From an uncultured Arthrobacter sp. (GTDB lineage: Bacteria > Actinomycetota > Actinomycetes > Actinomycetales > Micrococcaceae), in NCBI RefSeq assembly GCF_947495145.1, contig NZ_CANLXP010000007.1:108429-172428 (forward strand): a DNA stretch of 64,000 bases. Direction: 5' to 3'. Position 1 is the stretch's first letter; each line of letters opens with the position of its first letter. The position numbers were made by a program, and so were the translations under genes. Below the pieces are notes generated by a model, which had not been told where the DNA came from, ran no database searches, and worked only from the letters and a program-made list of their open reading frames with translations. Below, one piece after another: positions 58,719 to 64,000 of the stretch.

Positions 58719-59648
58719 TCAGAGTCCAAGGTTGATCAGGGCGATGCCCGGGTAGACGGCAAAGAGAACGGTCAGCGGCAGTACCCCGAATACCAGCGGA
58801 ACCATCATGGCAATCTCCTTGCGTCCGGCGGATTCCATCAGTTCCCGCTTGGAAAGATCCCTGACGTCCTGTGCCTGCGCGCGGAGGACATCCGCCAGTG
58901 GGGTGCCGCGCTCGACCGCGACGCTGATGCCGTCGACAAATCGCACCAGCGGCGCCAGCTGAGTGCGGTTGGAGAAGTTTTGCAGGGATTGCATCAACGG
59001 TGTTCCGGCTCGGGTTTCGGCGAGAACGCGGGCGAATTCCTTTGTCAACTCGCCGTGTCCAGTCCTGCAGATCCGCTCGAGTGCGCCGGTGGCGCTCTCG
59101 CCTGCGCTGACGGCCAGTGCCATCAGTTCGGCAAGGCTGGGAAACTCTGCCAGGATGCGGCTCTCCCGTTTTCGTATCTCCGCTCCCAACAAGTAATCGC
59201 GCAGCAGGTAACAACCTACTGCGGTTCCGAACACGATAAGAGCGGCGAGCATCGGGTTGAAGCTACCGGAAGCAGCAAGGGTGAGAATAATCGTCGTGGA
59301 CGCCGCAAGACCGACACTGCCCCAAATGAGTTGCTCGGCGCGGAAGTCGAGTACGGACTGTGTCCGCCCCGCCTGCTCAAGCCGTCGTGCGAGAACCGAC
59401 GACGTTGGGCTGAACCTGTTGAGCCAGGTAACGGCGTCGCGGGCGACCGGGCGGATGATGCGTTCCAGCGGACCGAATGGAGTCGCAGTCGGGGCGTTCA
59501 GAAGCCTCGAACTTACGTCCACCGACTTGAGTTGTGGAGCGATTCGCTCGACGAACCGAGGCTGACGCATAACCGGAAGCCGGACGAAGACAAGCCACAG
59601 ACCGGATCCCAGACACGCACCAACCAGGGCAGCGATTGCCAATCCCAT
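58719..59648 (-). CDS. tadC: TadC, type II secretion F-domain inner membrane protein
   Basis: A 309-residue GspF/TadC family protein. Membrane helices are at both ends (near residues 1-20, 110-150 and 285-305). The cytosolic F domain has SLAELMALAVSAGESATGALERI and GTPLADVLRAQAQDV. With TadB it forms the inner-membrane platform that converts CpaF/TadA ATP hydrolysis into pilin movement. The start ATG 59648 shares one base with the tadB stop (TAATG). Confidence 0.85.
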   Translation of the reverse strand: MGLAIAALVGACLGSGLWLVFVRLPVMRQPRFVERIAPQLKSVDVSSRLLNAPTATPFGPLERIIRPVARDAVTWLNRFSPTSSVLARRLEQAGRTQSVLDFRAEQLIWGSVGLAASTTIILTLAASGSFNPMLAALIVFGTAVGCYLLRDYLLGAEIRKRESRILAEFPSLAELMALAVSAGESATGALERICRTGHGELTKEFARVLAETRAGTPLMQSLQNFSNRTQLAPLVRFVDGISVAVERGTPLADVLRAQAQDVRDLSKRELMESAGRKEIAMMVPLVFGVLPLTVLFAVYPGIALINLGL

Positions 59649-60505
59649 TAGCCCAGCACCCGCTCGTCGTCGGGCAAGGCACCGATCCGGAGCATCACCC
59701 AGTAACAGAACGCCGAAACCAACAGTCCCCCTATGAGCACTGCCGCACCGCTTGCGGTGTTGTAGGCCGCCACGGCTTCCGGGCGGGTTGAGAGCAGTGC
59801 GAGCACAATCCAGGGTGCTGCCACCGCGAGCCGGGCGGCATTCACCGTCCATGATTGGCGAGCTTCAAGCTCGCTCCGGGTACGGGCACTGTCCCGCAGG
59901 AACTCCGCGAGTGTGCCCAGCAGCCTGCCGAGATCGGTGCCTCCGACTTCACGGGTGAGGCGCAAAGCTTCGACGATTCTGTCCGCGACAGGGTCTGCCA
60001 GTCGGTCCTTCAATCGATCGAGTGAATGATCGAACTGCCCGCCGGAGCGGTAGTCGCCTGCGAACTCGCGGAAAGCAGGCCTCAATTCTTCCGGTCCTTT
60101 CACCCCAAGCTGCATCAGCGCTTCGGGCAGTGACAATCCGGCGCGGATGGCGGAGCGGAGGTGGTCCACAACGTCCGGCCACAGCTCCCGGAGTGATGCT
60201 GTCCGCTTTCGCGCCCGCCAGCGCACGAGCATGAGTGGCGCGAGACCGCCGAACAGTGCGAAGCATGCCGCTATCGCCGGCGTTCCGGTGAAGATAAACG
60301 CCAGAAGAAAAACGAACAGGGCGGCCACCCCGCTGGCTACGAGCAAGCCGCTGGCGGATACCCTCTCAATTCCGGCCCTCAGGAGGAGTTCCTCCACTTT
60401 GCCCGCGCGGCGCTTTGGCTTGGCTGGACGTGGCGGCACTGCCCAGGTAGACCACCAGATCAGAAAAAGACCCGTTCCAAGGGCAACGCTGACTGCAACG
60501 GTCAT
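59648..60505 (-). CDS. tadB: TadB, type II secretion F-domain inner membrane protein
   Basis: A 285-residue GspF-domain protein. N-terminal helices (about 1-20 and 55-95) precede the F domain with LRSAIRAGLSLPEALMQLG and GTDLGRLLGTLAEFLRDSARTR (landmark GTDLGRLL); two further helices close it. It is the platform partner of TadC. It overlaps the cpaF remnant by 4 bp, so it would be translated from the same message, which is now cut upstream. Confidence 0.85.
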   Translation of the reverse strand: MTVAVSVALGTGLFLIWWSTWAVPPRPAKPKRRAGKVEELLLRAGIERVSASGLLVASGVAALFVFLLAFIFTGTPAIAACFALFGGLAPLMLVRWRARKRTASLRELWPDVVDHLRSAIRAGLSLPEALMQLGVKGPEELRPAFREFAGDYRSGGQFDHSLDRLKDRLADPVADRIVEALRLTREVGGTDLGRLLGTLAEFLRDSARTRSELEARQSWTVNAARLAVAAPWIVLALLSTRPEAVAAYNTASGAAVLIGGLLVSAFCYWVMLRIGALPDDERVLG

Positions 60506-60750
60506 GACGGGCTAAGAAGTGAAGCGACGGCATACCCGGCGGCGGCGAACTTTTCCTCAGCAGGCATGTTGGAAGCGCTGACGCGCAACTCTCCCTCAAT
60601 CTGCTTGAACACAGTTGAGGTCTCAATCACGCCGTTTTCCACCCTGCGCCCGAGCGCAACGATCTCCGCCACGCGCCGCTGGCCGGACCGCTCTCGGACG
60701 CAGTGCACCACCAGGTCGATGCAGGAGGCGACAGTGGGCACCACGAAGGC
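60502..60750 (-). pseudogene. 3' remnant of cpaF/tadA pilus ATPase, truncated by a mobile element
   Basis: Residues from AFVVPTVASCIDLVVHC through EIVALGRRVENGVIETSTVF to VASLLSPS match the C-terminal ~80 residues of a CpaF/TadA secretion ATPase. Upstream of about 60750 the minus frame continues to 61143 but no longer resembles an ATPase; Walker and Asp-box motifs are missing and the plus strand instead carries mobile-element genes. The gene is therefore cut here. The rest of cpaF, and tadZ-type genes, should lie beyond the element outside the window. Confidence 0.8.
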
Positions 60751-60795
60751 GCTAGCACATAAGTTCATAGCACTACCAAGGAAACGGAAGGCGCT

Positions 60796-60948
60796 ATGAC
60801 ATTCGGAATCATCACCACCGCCGAAGCAGATGCGATCTGCGAGCGCTGCCCGTTCTTCACGGAAGGCACCGAAGCCGACGTGAGGGATGCCGCCGAAGGG
60901 CACATGGCCGATAACGCCGGGCACTGGGCACGCCTCACCCTCAACTAG
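60796..60948 (+). CDS. Small CxxC/His protein in mobile element
   Basis: A 50-residue frame from ATG 60796. CERC (Cys15, Cys18) and two His (His36, His43) suggest a compact zinc-binding fold, similar in scale to phage zinc-ribbon or excisionase-associated proteins. It lies about 45 bp inside the element end. Too short for firm family assignment. Confidence 0.5.
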   Translation: MTFGIITTAEADAICERCPFFTEGTEADVRDAAEGHMADNAGHWARLTLN

Positions 60949-60994
60949 ACCAACCGCAAGAATCACCACAACGGAAACAACAAGGAGAACCACC

Positions 60995-61126
60995 ATGGAA
61001 ACCACTCTCAAGACCCCTGCAACCGTGCGCGAACTCGGCGACCTGGCCCACTCGGAGGGCGTAACCCCCTCTGAGTACCTGAACATGCTCGACGCAGCGG
61101 AACGAGTCCGCAAGGTCGGCCAGTAA
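60995..61126 (+). CDS. Small helical protein in mobile element
   Basis: A 43-residue frame from ATG 60995, preceded by a purine-rich AAGGAGAA. The sequence has a helix-turn-helix-like or short antitoxin-like appearance (TVRELGDLAHSEGVTPSEYLNML). No family assigned. The next gene starts seven bases after its stop, so they are likely coexpressed. Confidence 0.5.
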   Translation: METTLKTPATVRELGDLAHSEGVTPSEYLNMLDAAERVRKVGQ

Positions 61127-61132
61127 CTCGCC

Positions 61133-61591
61133 ATGGAGACCATTACTCGCCCCGACCATCACGATGCAGGCTGGCAACTTCAATCCCACTTCGAGTGCCG
61201 TCGATGGAATGAACCAAACTTCCGTTATTGCCCGTGGATGGACGCTATGCAACGCGGCGTCTCCATCCGGCTAGTGGACGACATGCCGGATGGAATCTGG
61301 GGGCGCACAGACGGCGTGAGTATCGTCTACTTGGCCCGCGACCTGCTCGACTTCGAGGCTAGGAGTGTCTTGGCCCATGAGCTAATCCACATCGAGCGGG
61401 GACATACACGGTCCCAGCCTCCTGAGGTTGAGCACGAGGTCACCAAGGAAGCGGCGCGGAGACTGATAACCCCTGCGGACCTAGAGCAAGCACTGAGCCT
61501 CTACAGTGACCGCAAGCAGATCGCCGCTCACCTACTCGTCATAGAGGACGTACTCAAGCACGTACTGCCCACTACGGCAGTAGCAGGATAA
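61133..61591 (+). CDS. ImmA/IrrE family metallo-endopeptidase
   Basis: A 152-residue protein with the zinc motif HELIH (His82, Glu83, His86) followed by IERGH, in the context typical of ImmA/IrrE (SVLAHELIHIERGH). In ICEBs1 and other elements ImmA cleaves the Xre-family repressor ImmR to induce excision. No Xre-type gene is visible next to it here, so its substrate would be encoded beyond the window or be a host protein. Confidence 0.85.
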   Translation: METITRPDHHDAGWQLQSHFECRRWNEPNFRYCPWMDAMQRGVSIRLVDDMPDGIWGRTDGVSIVYLARDLLDFEARSVLAHELIHIERGHTRSQPPEVEHEVTKEAARRLITPADLEQALSLYSDRKQIAAHLLVIEDVLKHVLPTTAVAG

Positions 61592-61662
61592 GCGAGCGGG
61601 CATCCGATAGCGTGAATCGCACCGGTATCCTCCGGTCCAACGCACGCTAGAGGGGAACGTTC

Positions 61663-61911
61663 ATGGATGACAACGACTACGGCAGAGCCTGGGATTCACT
61701 CACCCGGACCATCGGAGCCGCCAAAGGTGAGAGCGCCGGGTACTTTGACGATCAGGACCACCTGACCACCGATCAGCGCCTCAAGGTCGCGGAAGTTGCA
61801 GCGCTGCTTTCCATCGCGCAAGAGCTTTCAGCCCTGAACCCTCAGAACATGAAATACAGGGACAAAGACGACAATTGGCGGAACGGGTGGGGCTTTCCTA
61901 TCAATGACTGA
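61663..61911 (+). CDS. Hypothetical protein in mobile element
   Basis: An 82-residue soluble protein from ATG 61663 behind GAGGGG. It is mostly helical (LKVAEVAALLSIAQEL) with an acidic start and an Asp/Asn/Trp-rich end. No family recognised. It is the last plus-strand gene before a strong terminator. Confidence 0.55.
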   Translation: MDDNDYGRAWDSLTRTIGAAKGESAGYFDDQDHLTTDQRLKVAEVAALLSIAQELSALNPQNMKYRDKDDNWRNGWGFPIND

Positions 61912-61945
61912 CATGATCTAGAGCTTCGAGCGCCCGGCCCGATAA

Positions 61946-61987
61946 CGATTGAAGCCCCCGCCTGTGAAAGGTGAGGGGCTTCAATCG
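61946..61987. terminator. Bidirectional terminator inside the mobile element
   Basis: CGATTGAAGCCCC (61946-61958) and GGGGCTTCAATCG (61975-61987) form a perfect 13-bp stem. It lies between the end of the 82-residue ORF (+) and the NUDIX gene (-). Confidence 0.8.
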
Positions 61988-61993
61988 TGCGGG

Positions 61994-63136
61994 CTACCGC
62001 CATCCCGCTAGAGTGTGCCCGCGCAACTCCCGCAGTGATTCTGTCCACGTTTCCCGCAAGCGCAGGAGTTCCGGCACTTTCGCAGCGAACGGGCCAACGA
62101 GTTCACCAGCTCGCGCCATCTGTTCCAGCTTCTTCCGAGTTACCCACGACGCCTTGACAGTCTCGCTGCCGTCGATCCGGTAGGCGAACGGCTCTGCGAC
62201 GTGGCAGAGAAACGTCGTATAGGACCATCCGCCGGCACGTTCATCGACGGTGGCACCGATCACGGATCCTCCGCCCAATGAATCGACGCCTAACTCTTCG
62301 CGGACTTCCCTAGTGACCGCCGAGAGTGTCGTCTCTCCTGGGTCCAATGCTCCGCCCGGTGTTCCCCATTTCCCCGGATGCGTAGGCAGGTAAGGCGAGC
62401 GCTTCGTCAGCAAGAACCGGGCATCCTCCGCGCTGCCCGTGGTGAACAAGACGCCGGCTGCACCCTGCAATCCCCACTCCCCGCACTTATGCCACCCGTT
62501 CACCGAACCAGTAGCCGGAGTGAAGCTGTTGATGAAAGAGAGTGCGTCCTCATCCGTTAGGGTCACCCGTAGCCCGTACCTGTTACGGATCAACTTAGCC
62601 AGCGGCTTCTGATCTACGCCGCCTACCCAACGAGGCATGTAAGCCCGCTTGCCGAGCTGCAACCTATTCGTTCGGATTGTCCCGGGCATCTCCTCGTCCT
62701 CTACACAGCGGTAAGCGATGGTCGCTCCCTCCGGCACGGAACACTCCACGACAACCAGGCCCGACGTGTCACCCGCCGCCGTCGAGAACGCATGATTCAG
62801 GAAGATGCTCATCGAGCCTTCCATCTGCGACTCGGCAACGTGAACGGCGAACTCAGCCAGGTTCCTCTTGCTGCGCACAATGCGGTAACCGCAACTGCAC
62901 TTCGGGTTGTGAGTCAGAGCGTCCGCGTAAGAAGATCCGAACGGTGTCCGGAACGTTGCGAGCGTCGAATGGCAGACCGCCTGAGGAGTCAGACCGCTAT
63001 CCCGAAATGAGCCGATCCGTCCATCAGGAAGCACTGAATCCATGCGGAAACCGGGCAGTGGTGTGAAAACGTCCATCAACTTTCCGGGCTTCGGAAGTTC
63101 ATAACACTCATCGATCCACTGTTGCGATAAATTCAC
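61994..63136 (-). CDS. NUDIX hydrolase with novel N-terminal Cys-motif domain
   Basis: A 380-residue two-domain protein (GTG start). The C-terminal half has a complete Nudix box at residues 262-284 (G-x5-E268-x7-R276-E-V-R-E280-E-L-G-V), within WGTPGGALDPGETT. The N-terminal ~215 residues are unlike any family I can name; they include Cys80-Ser-Cys82 (PKCSCGYR), a pattern seen near phage-island effector genes, and further Cys. Substrates of NUDIX enzymes are nucleoside diphosphate derivatives. The GTG overlaps the upstream stop, so it is cotranslated with the 88-residue protein and terS. Confidence 0.7.
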   Translation of the reverse strand: MNLSQQWIDECYELPKPGKLMDVFTPLPGFRMDSVLPDGRIGSFRDSGLTPQAVCHSTLATFRTPFGSSYADALTHNPKCSCGYRIVRSKRNLAEFAVHVAESQMEGSMSIFLNHAFSTAAGDTSGLVVVECSVPEGATIAYRCVEDEEMPGTIRTNRLQLGKRAYMPRWVGGVDQKPLAKLIRNRYGLRVTLTDEDALSFINSFTPATGSVNGWHKCGEWGLQGAAGVLFTTGSAEDARFLLTKRSPYLPTHPGKWGTPGGALDPGETTLSAVTREVREELGVDSLGGGSVIGATVDERAGGWSYTTFLCHVAEPFAYRIDGSETVKASWVTRKKLEQMARAGELVGPFAAKVPELLRLRETWTESLRELRGHTLAGWR

Positions 63137-63399
63137 CGCAGCCCACCCTCCACTTCTTCCAGGTACGCGGCCTCCGGGTCATGGTGAGATGCAAAGCCCA
63201 ATTCCCACAACATGAAGCCCCGCCGCCGTCCTGCCGCTGCGTGGATCCGGTCTAGCTCCCGGGTCTGCCATGCCGGGTGACCATCCGCAGCCGTTGGAAT
63301 CGCAGCCGTTAGCTCCCGGATCCGTTCAAGTTCTGCCCGGGTGAAGTCGCGGGCGGCGGTGGGCTTGGCATTCTCCCGCCATTGAGTCTTACGCGCCAT
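63133..63399 (-). CDS. Hypothetical protein between terS and NUDIX genes
   Basis: An 88-residue basic protein (MARKTQWRENAKPTAARD...). It has one longer helical region and Trp/Arg-rich ends (AAGRRRGFMLWELGF). It overlaps the terS-like gene by 11 bp and the NUDIX gene by 4 bp. No family recognised. A head-maturation or packaging accessory is possible but not shown. Confidence 0.55.
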   Translation of the reverse strand: MARKTQWRENAKPTAARDFTRAELERIRELTAAIPTAADGHPAWQTRELDRIHAAAGRRRGFMLWELGFASHHDPEAAYLEEVEGGLR

Positions 63400-63760
63400 G
63401 GATAGCCCTCACTCCTGACTTGTCCCGGTCCCACCGTGAACGGGCTGCTCGCTGCTGCTGAGAGTTCCTTGATGAACCGAGCCCCTCGTCCGGTAGCTTC
63501 ACGCTTTGCAGAATCTTGGCCAGTGCTAGCCGCTGCTGTCTCAGCTCGGCATAGATCGGATTCAGCCGCGTCTGTCCGGTGCTGCCGGTAACCGAGCCGC
63601 CCTCGGCCTCTAGCTGCCCTTCCAACGCCTCGATATCGTTCGCCTGCCTCCGTGCCAGGTCCAACACCGCGACTTCCCGCTCGTCGTACTCTTCACCCTC
63701 ACCGAGAGCATCCGTGAACTGCTGGACTAGCTTGTCCCCAGCCGTAAACCCTTCACTCAT
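63389..63760 (-). CDS. P27-like terminase small subunit (TerS)
   Basis: A 123-residue protein whose middle region reads VTGSTGQTRLNPIYAELRQQRLALAKIL, matching the P27/small-terminase core (GS-x-GQ ... NP ... E-x-R-Q-QR-x-x-L-x-x-LL). An N-terminal acidic helix (VAVLDLARRQANDIEALEGQ) precedes it, and the C-terminus is basic. It should bind packaging sites and recruit TerL. No terL follows it in the 3 kb on this side. The candidate cos-like palindrome lies just upstream. Confidence 0.6.
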   Translation of the reverse strand: MSEGFTAGDKLVQQFTDALGEGEEYDEREVAVLDLARRQANDIEALEGQLEAEGGSVTGSTGQTRLNPIYAELRQQRLALAKILQSVKLPDEGLGSSRNSQQQRAARSRWDRDKSGVRAIHGA

Positions 63761-63881
63761 TCCGTCCTGCCTTCCTAGTGTGCCTTCTGTAATAGCCCTA
63801 TATGGGGCCTGTGTGCTTCCCGAAAACGTCGTAAGCGCAATGCGTGCTGTCAGATGCCCTATGCCGCTAGATAGCGCTTGA

Positions 63882-63909
63882 GGGGCGGTCCCCCGGGGGT
63901 TGTCCCCTA
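63882..63909. repeat. GC-rich interrupted palindrome, candidate cos or regulatory site
   Basis: AGGGGCGGTCCCCC (63882-63895) meets GGGGGTTGTCCCCT (63896-63909); outer AGGGG/CCCCT and inner CCCCC/GGGGG arms pair, with a central CCCCCGGGGG. It lies 120 bp upstream of terS, where cos sites of actinophages are often found, and has no T tract. It could equally be a terminator-like or operator element. Confidence 0.35.
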
Positions 63910-63972
63910 GGTCATTCCTGGGTGTGCGGCCGTATGGTTTTGTGAGACAGCTTGTTAGGAGCCCTCACTTAG

Positions 63973-64000
63973 ATGCCCGAGCGTAAGAAGTACACGCAGA
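63973..64000 (+). CDS. Start of an unidentified gene (cut by window edge)
   Basis: ATG 63973 opens MPERKKYTQ with a basic start; AGGAG lies 12 bases upstream, farther than ideal. Only nine codons are visible, so no function can be given. It diverges from terS. Confidence 0.35.

Larger units (their letters stand above)
60745..64000. mobile_element. Left end of an integrated element in cpaF (phage satellite or atypical prophage)
   Basis: The element begins where cpaF stops (about 60745-60760) and extends past the window. It carries, in order, two tiny ORFs, an ImmA-like peptidase and an 82-residue ORF on plus, then a NUDIX fusion protein, an 88-residue ORF and a P27-like small terminase subunit on minus. 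No integrase, repressor, large terminase or structural gene is seen in 3.2 kb. A terS without terL and the small size of the genes fit phage satellites, but a prophage whose other genes lie to the right is possible. Confidence 0.7.

Noticed and set aside
60745..60796. GAAGGCGCTA repeated at 60745-60754 and 60787-60796 as an attachment core
   Set aside because: Only 10 bp and both copies are at the same end; without the far junction it cannot be called an att site.
60796..61143. Minus-strand continuation of the cpaF frame to 61143
   Set aside because: Beyond about 60750 it no longer resembles a secretion ATPase and lies opposite the mobile-element genes; it is chance read-through.

Overview
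The window is a high-GC actinobacterial chromosome segment. It most resembles the Micrococcaceae (Arthrobacter and relatives). The markers are an E2o-like/E1o fusion Kgd of 1283 codons, a mycothiol-type SigR/RsrA pair, the 24-residue ribosomal protein bL37, a SAM-IV riboswitch, GuaB1, and a tad/flp pilus locus next to prfB-ftsE-ftsX-smpB-ssrA. This assignment is inferred from gene content, not from a search.

Layout. 1-12.5 kb: end of hrpA, HIT protein, Zn-alcohol dehydrogenase, sulfurtransferase, PhoD-like phosphatase, MBL hydrolase, the zinc block zur/znuBCA with a palindromic operator, a nitroreductase and two CNNM/CBS membrane proteins. 12.5-20.7 kb: guaB1, kgd, an SGNH-fold protein lacking its catalytic residues, and a DUF4097-PadR pair behind two tandem palindromes. 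20.9-27.1 kb: a peptide (Opp-type) ABC operon with fused ATPases. 27.2-36.6 kb: oxidoreductase, bL37, sigR-rsrA with a sigma-R promoter, doxX, aroA, rsgA, cspA, hisN, a SAM-IV riboswitch with a cysteine-desulfurase-like gene, and a methyltransferase. 37.2-42.5 kb: a manganese-type ABC operon (permease gene frameshifted) ending in mntR and two crcB genes, then a GCS2 ligase. 42.6-50.8 kb: an alpha-galactoside/isomalto-oligosaccharide operon (GH36, binding protein, two permeases, GH13) divergent from a ROK repressor. 51-57 kb: ssrA, smpB, an M23 hydrolase, ftsX, ftsE, prfB. 57.1-60.75 kb: the 3' half of a tad/flp pilus operon.

The tad operon ends abruptly inside cpaF/tadA at about 60.75 kb. From there to the right edge the genes are of mobile-element type: tiny ORFs, an ImmA-like HELIH peptidase, a NUDIX protein with a novel N-terminal domain, and a P27-like small terminase subunit with no large subunit beside it. 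This is the most novel region. The best hypothesis is an integrated phage satellite or an atypical prophage end. The window stops before the integrase or the right junction could be seen.

Two metal circuits are drawn cleanly by the sequence: Zn (Zur, ZnuABC) and Mn (MntR, MntABC-type). Trans-translation (ssrA, smpB) and the division hydrolase system (FtsEX with M23) are each clustered. Most operons are tightly packed, with ATGA or GTGA stop/start overlaps, and several convergent gene pairs are separated by strong hairpins.
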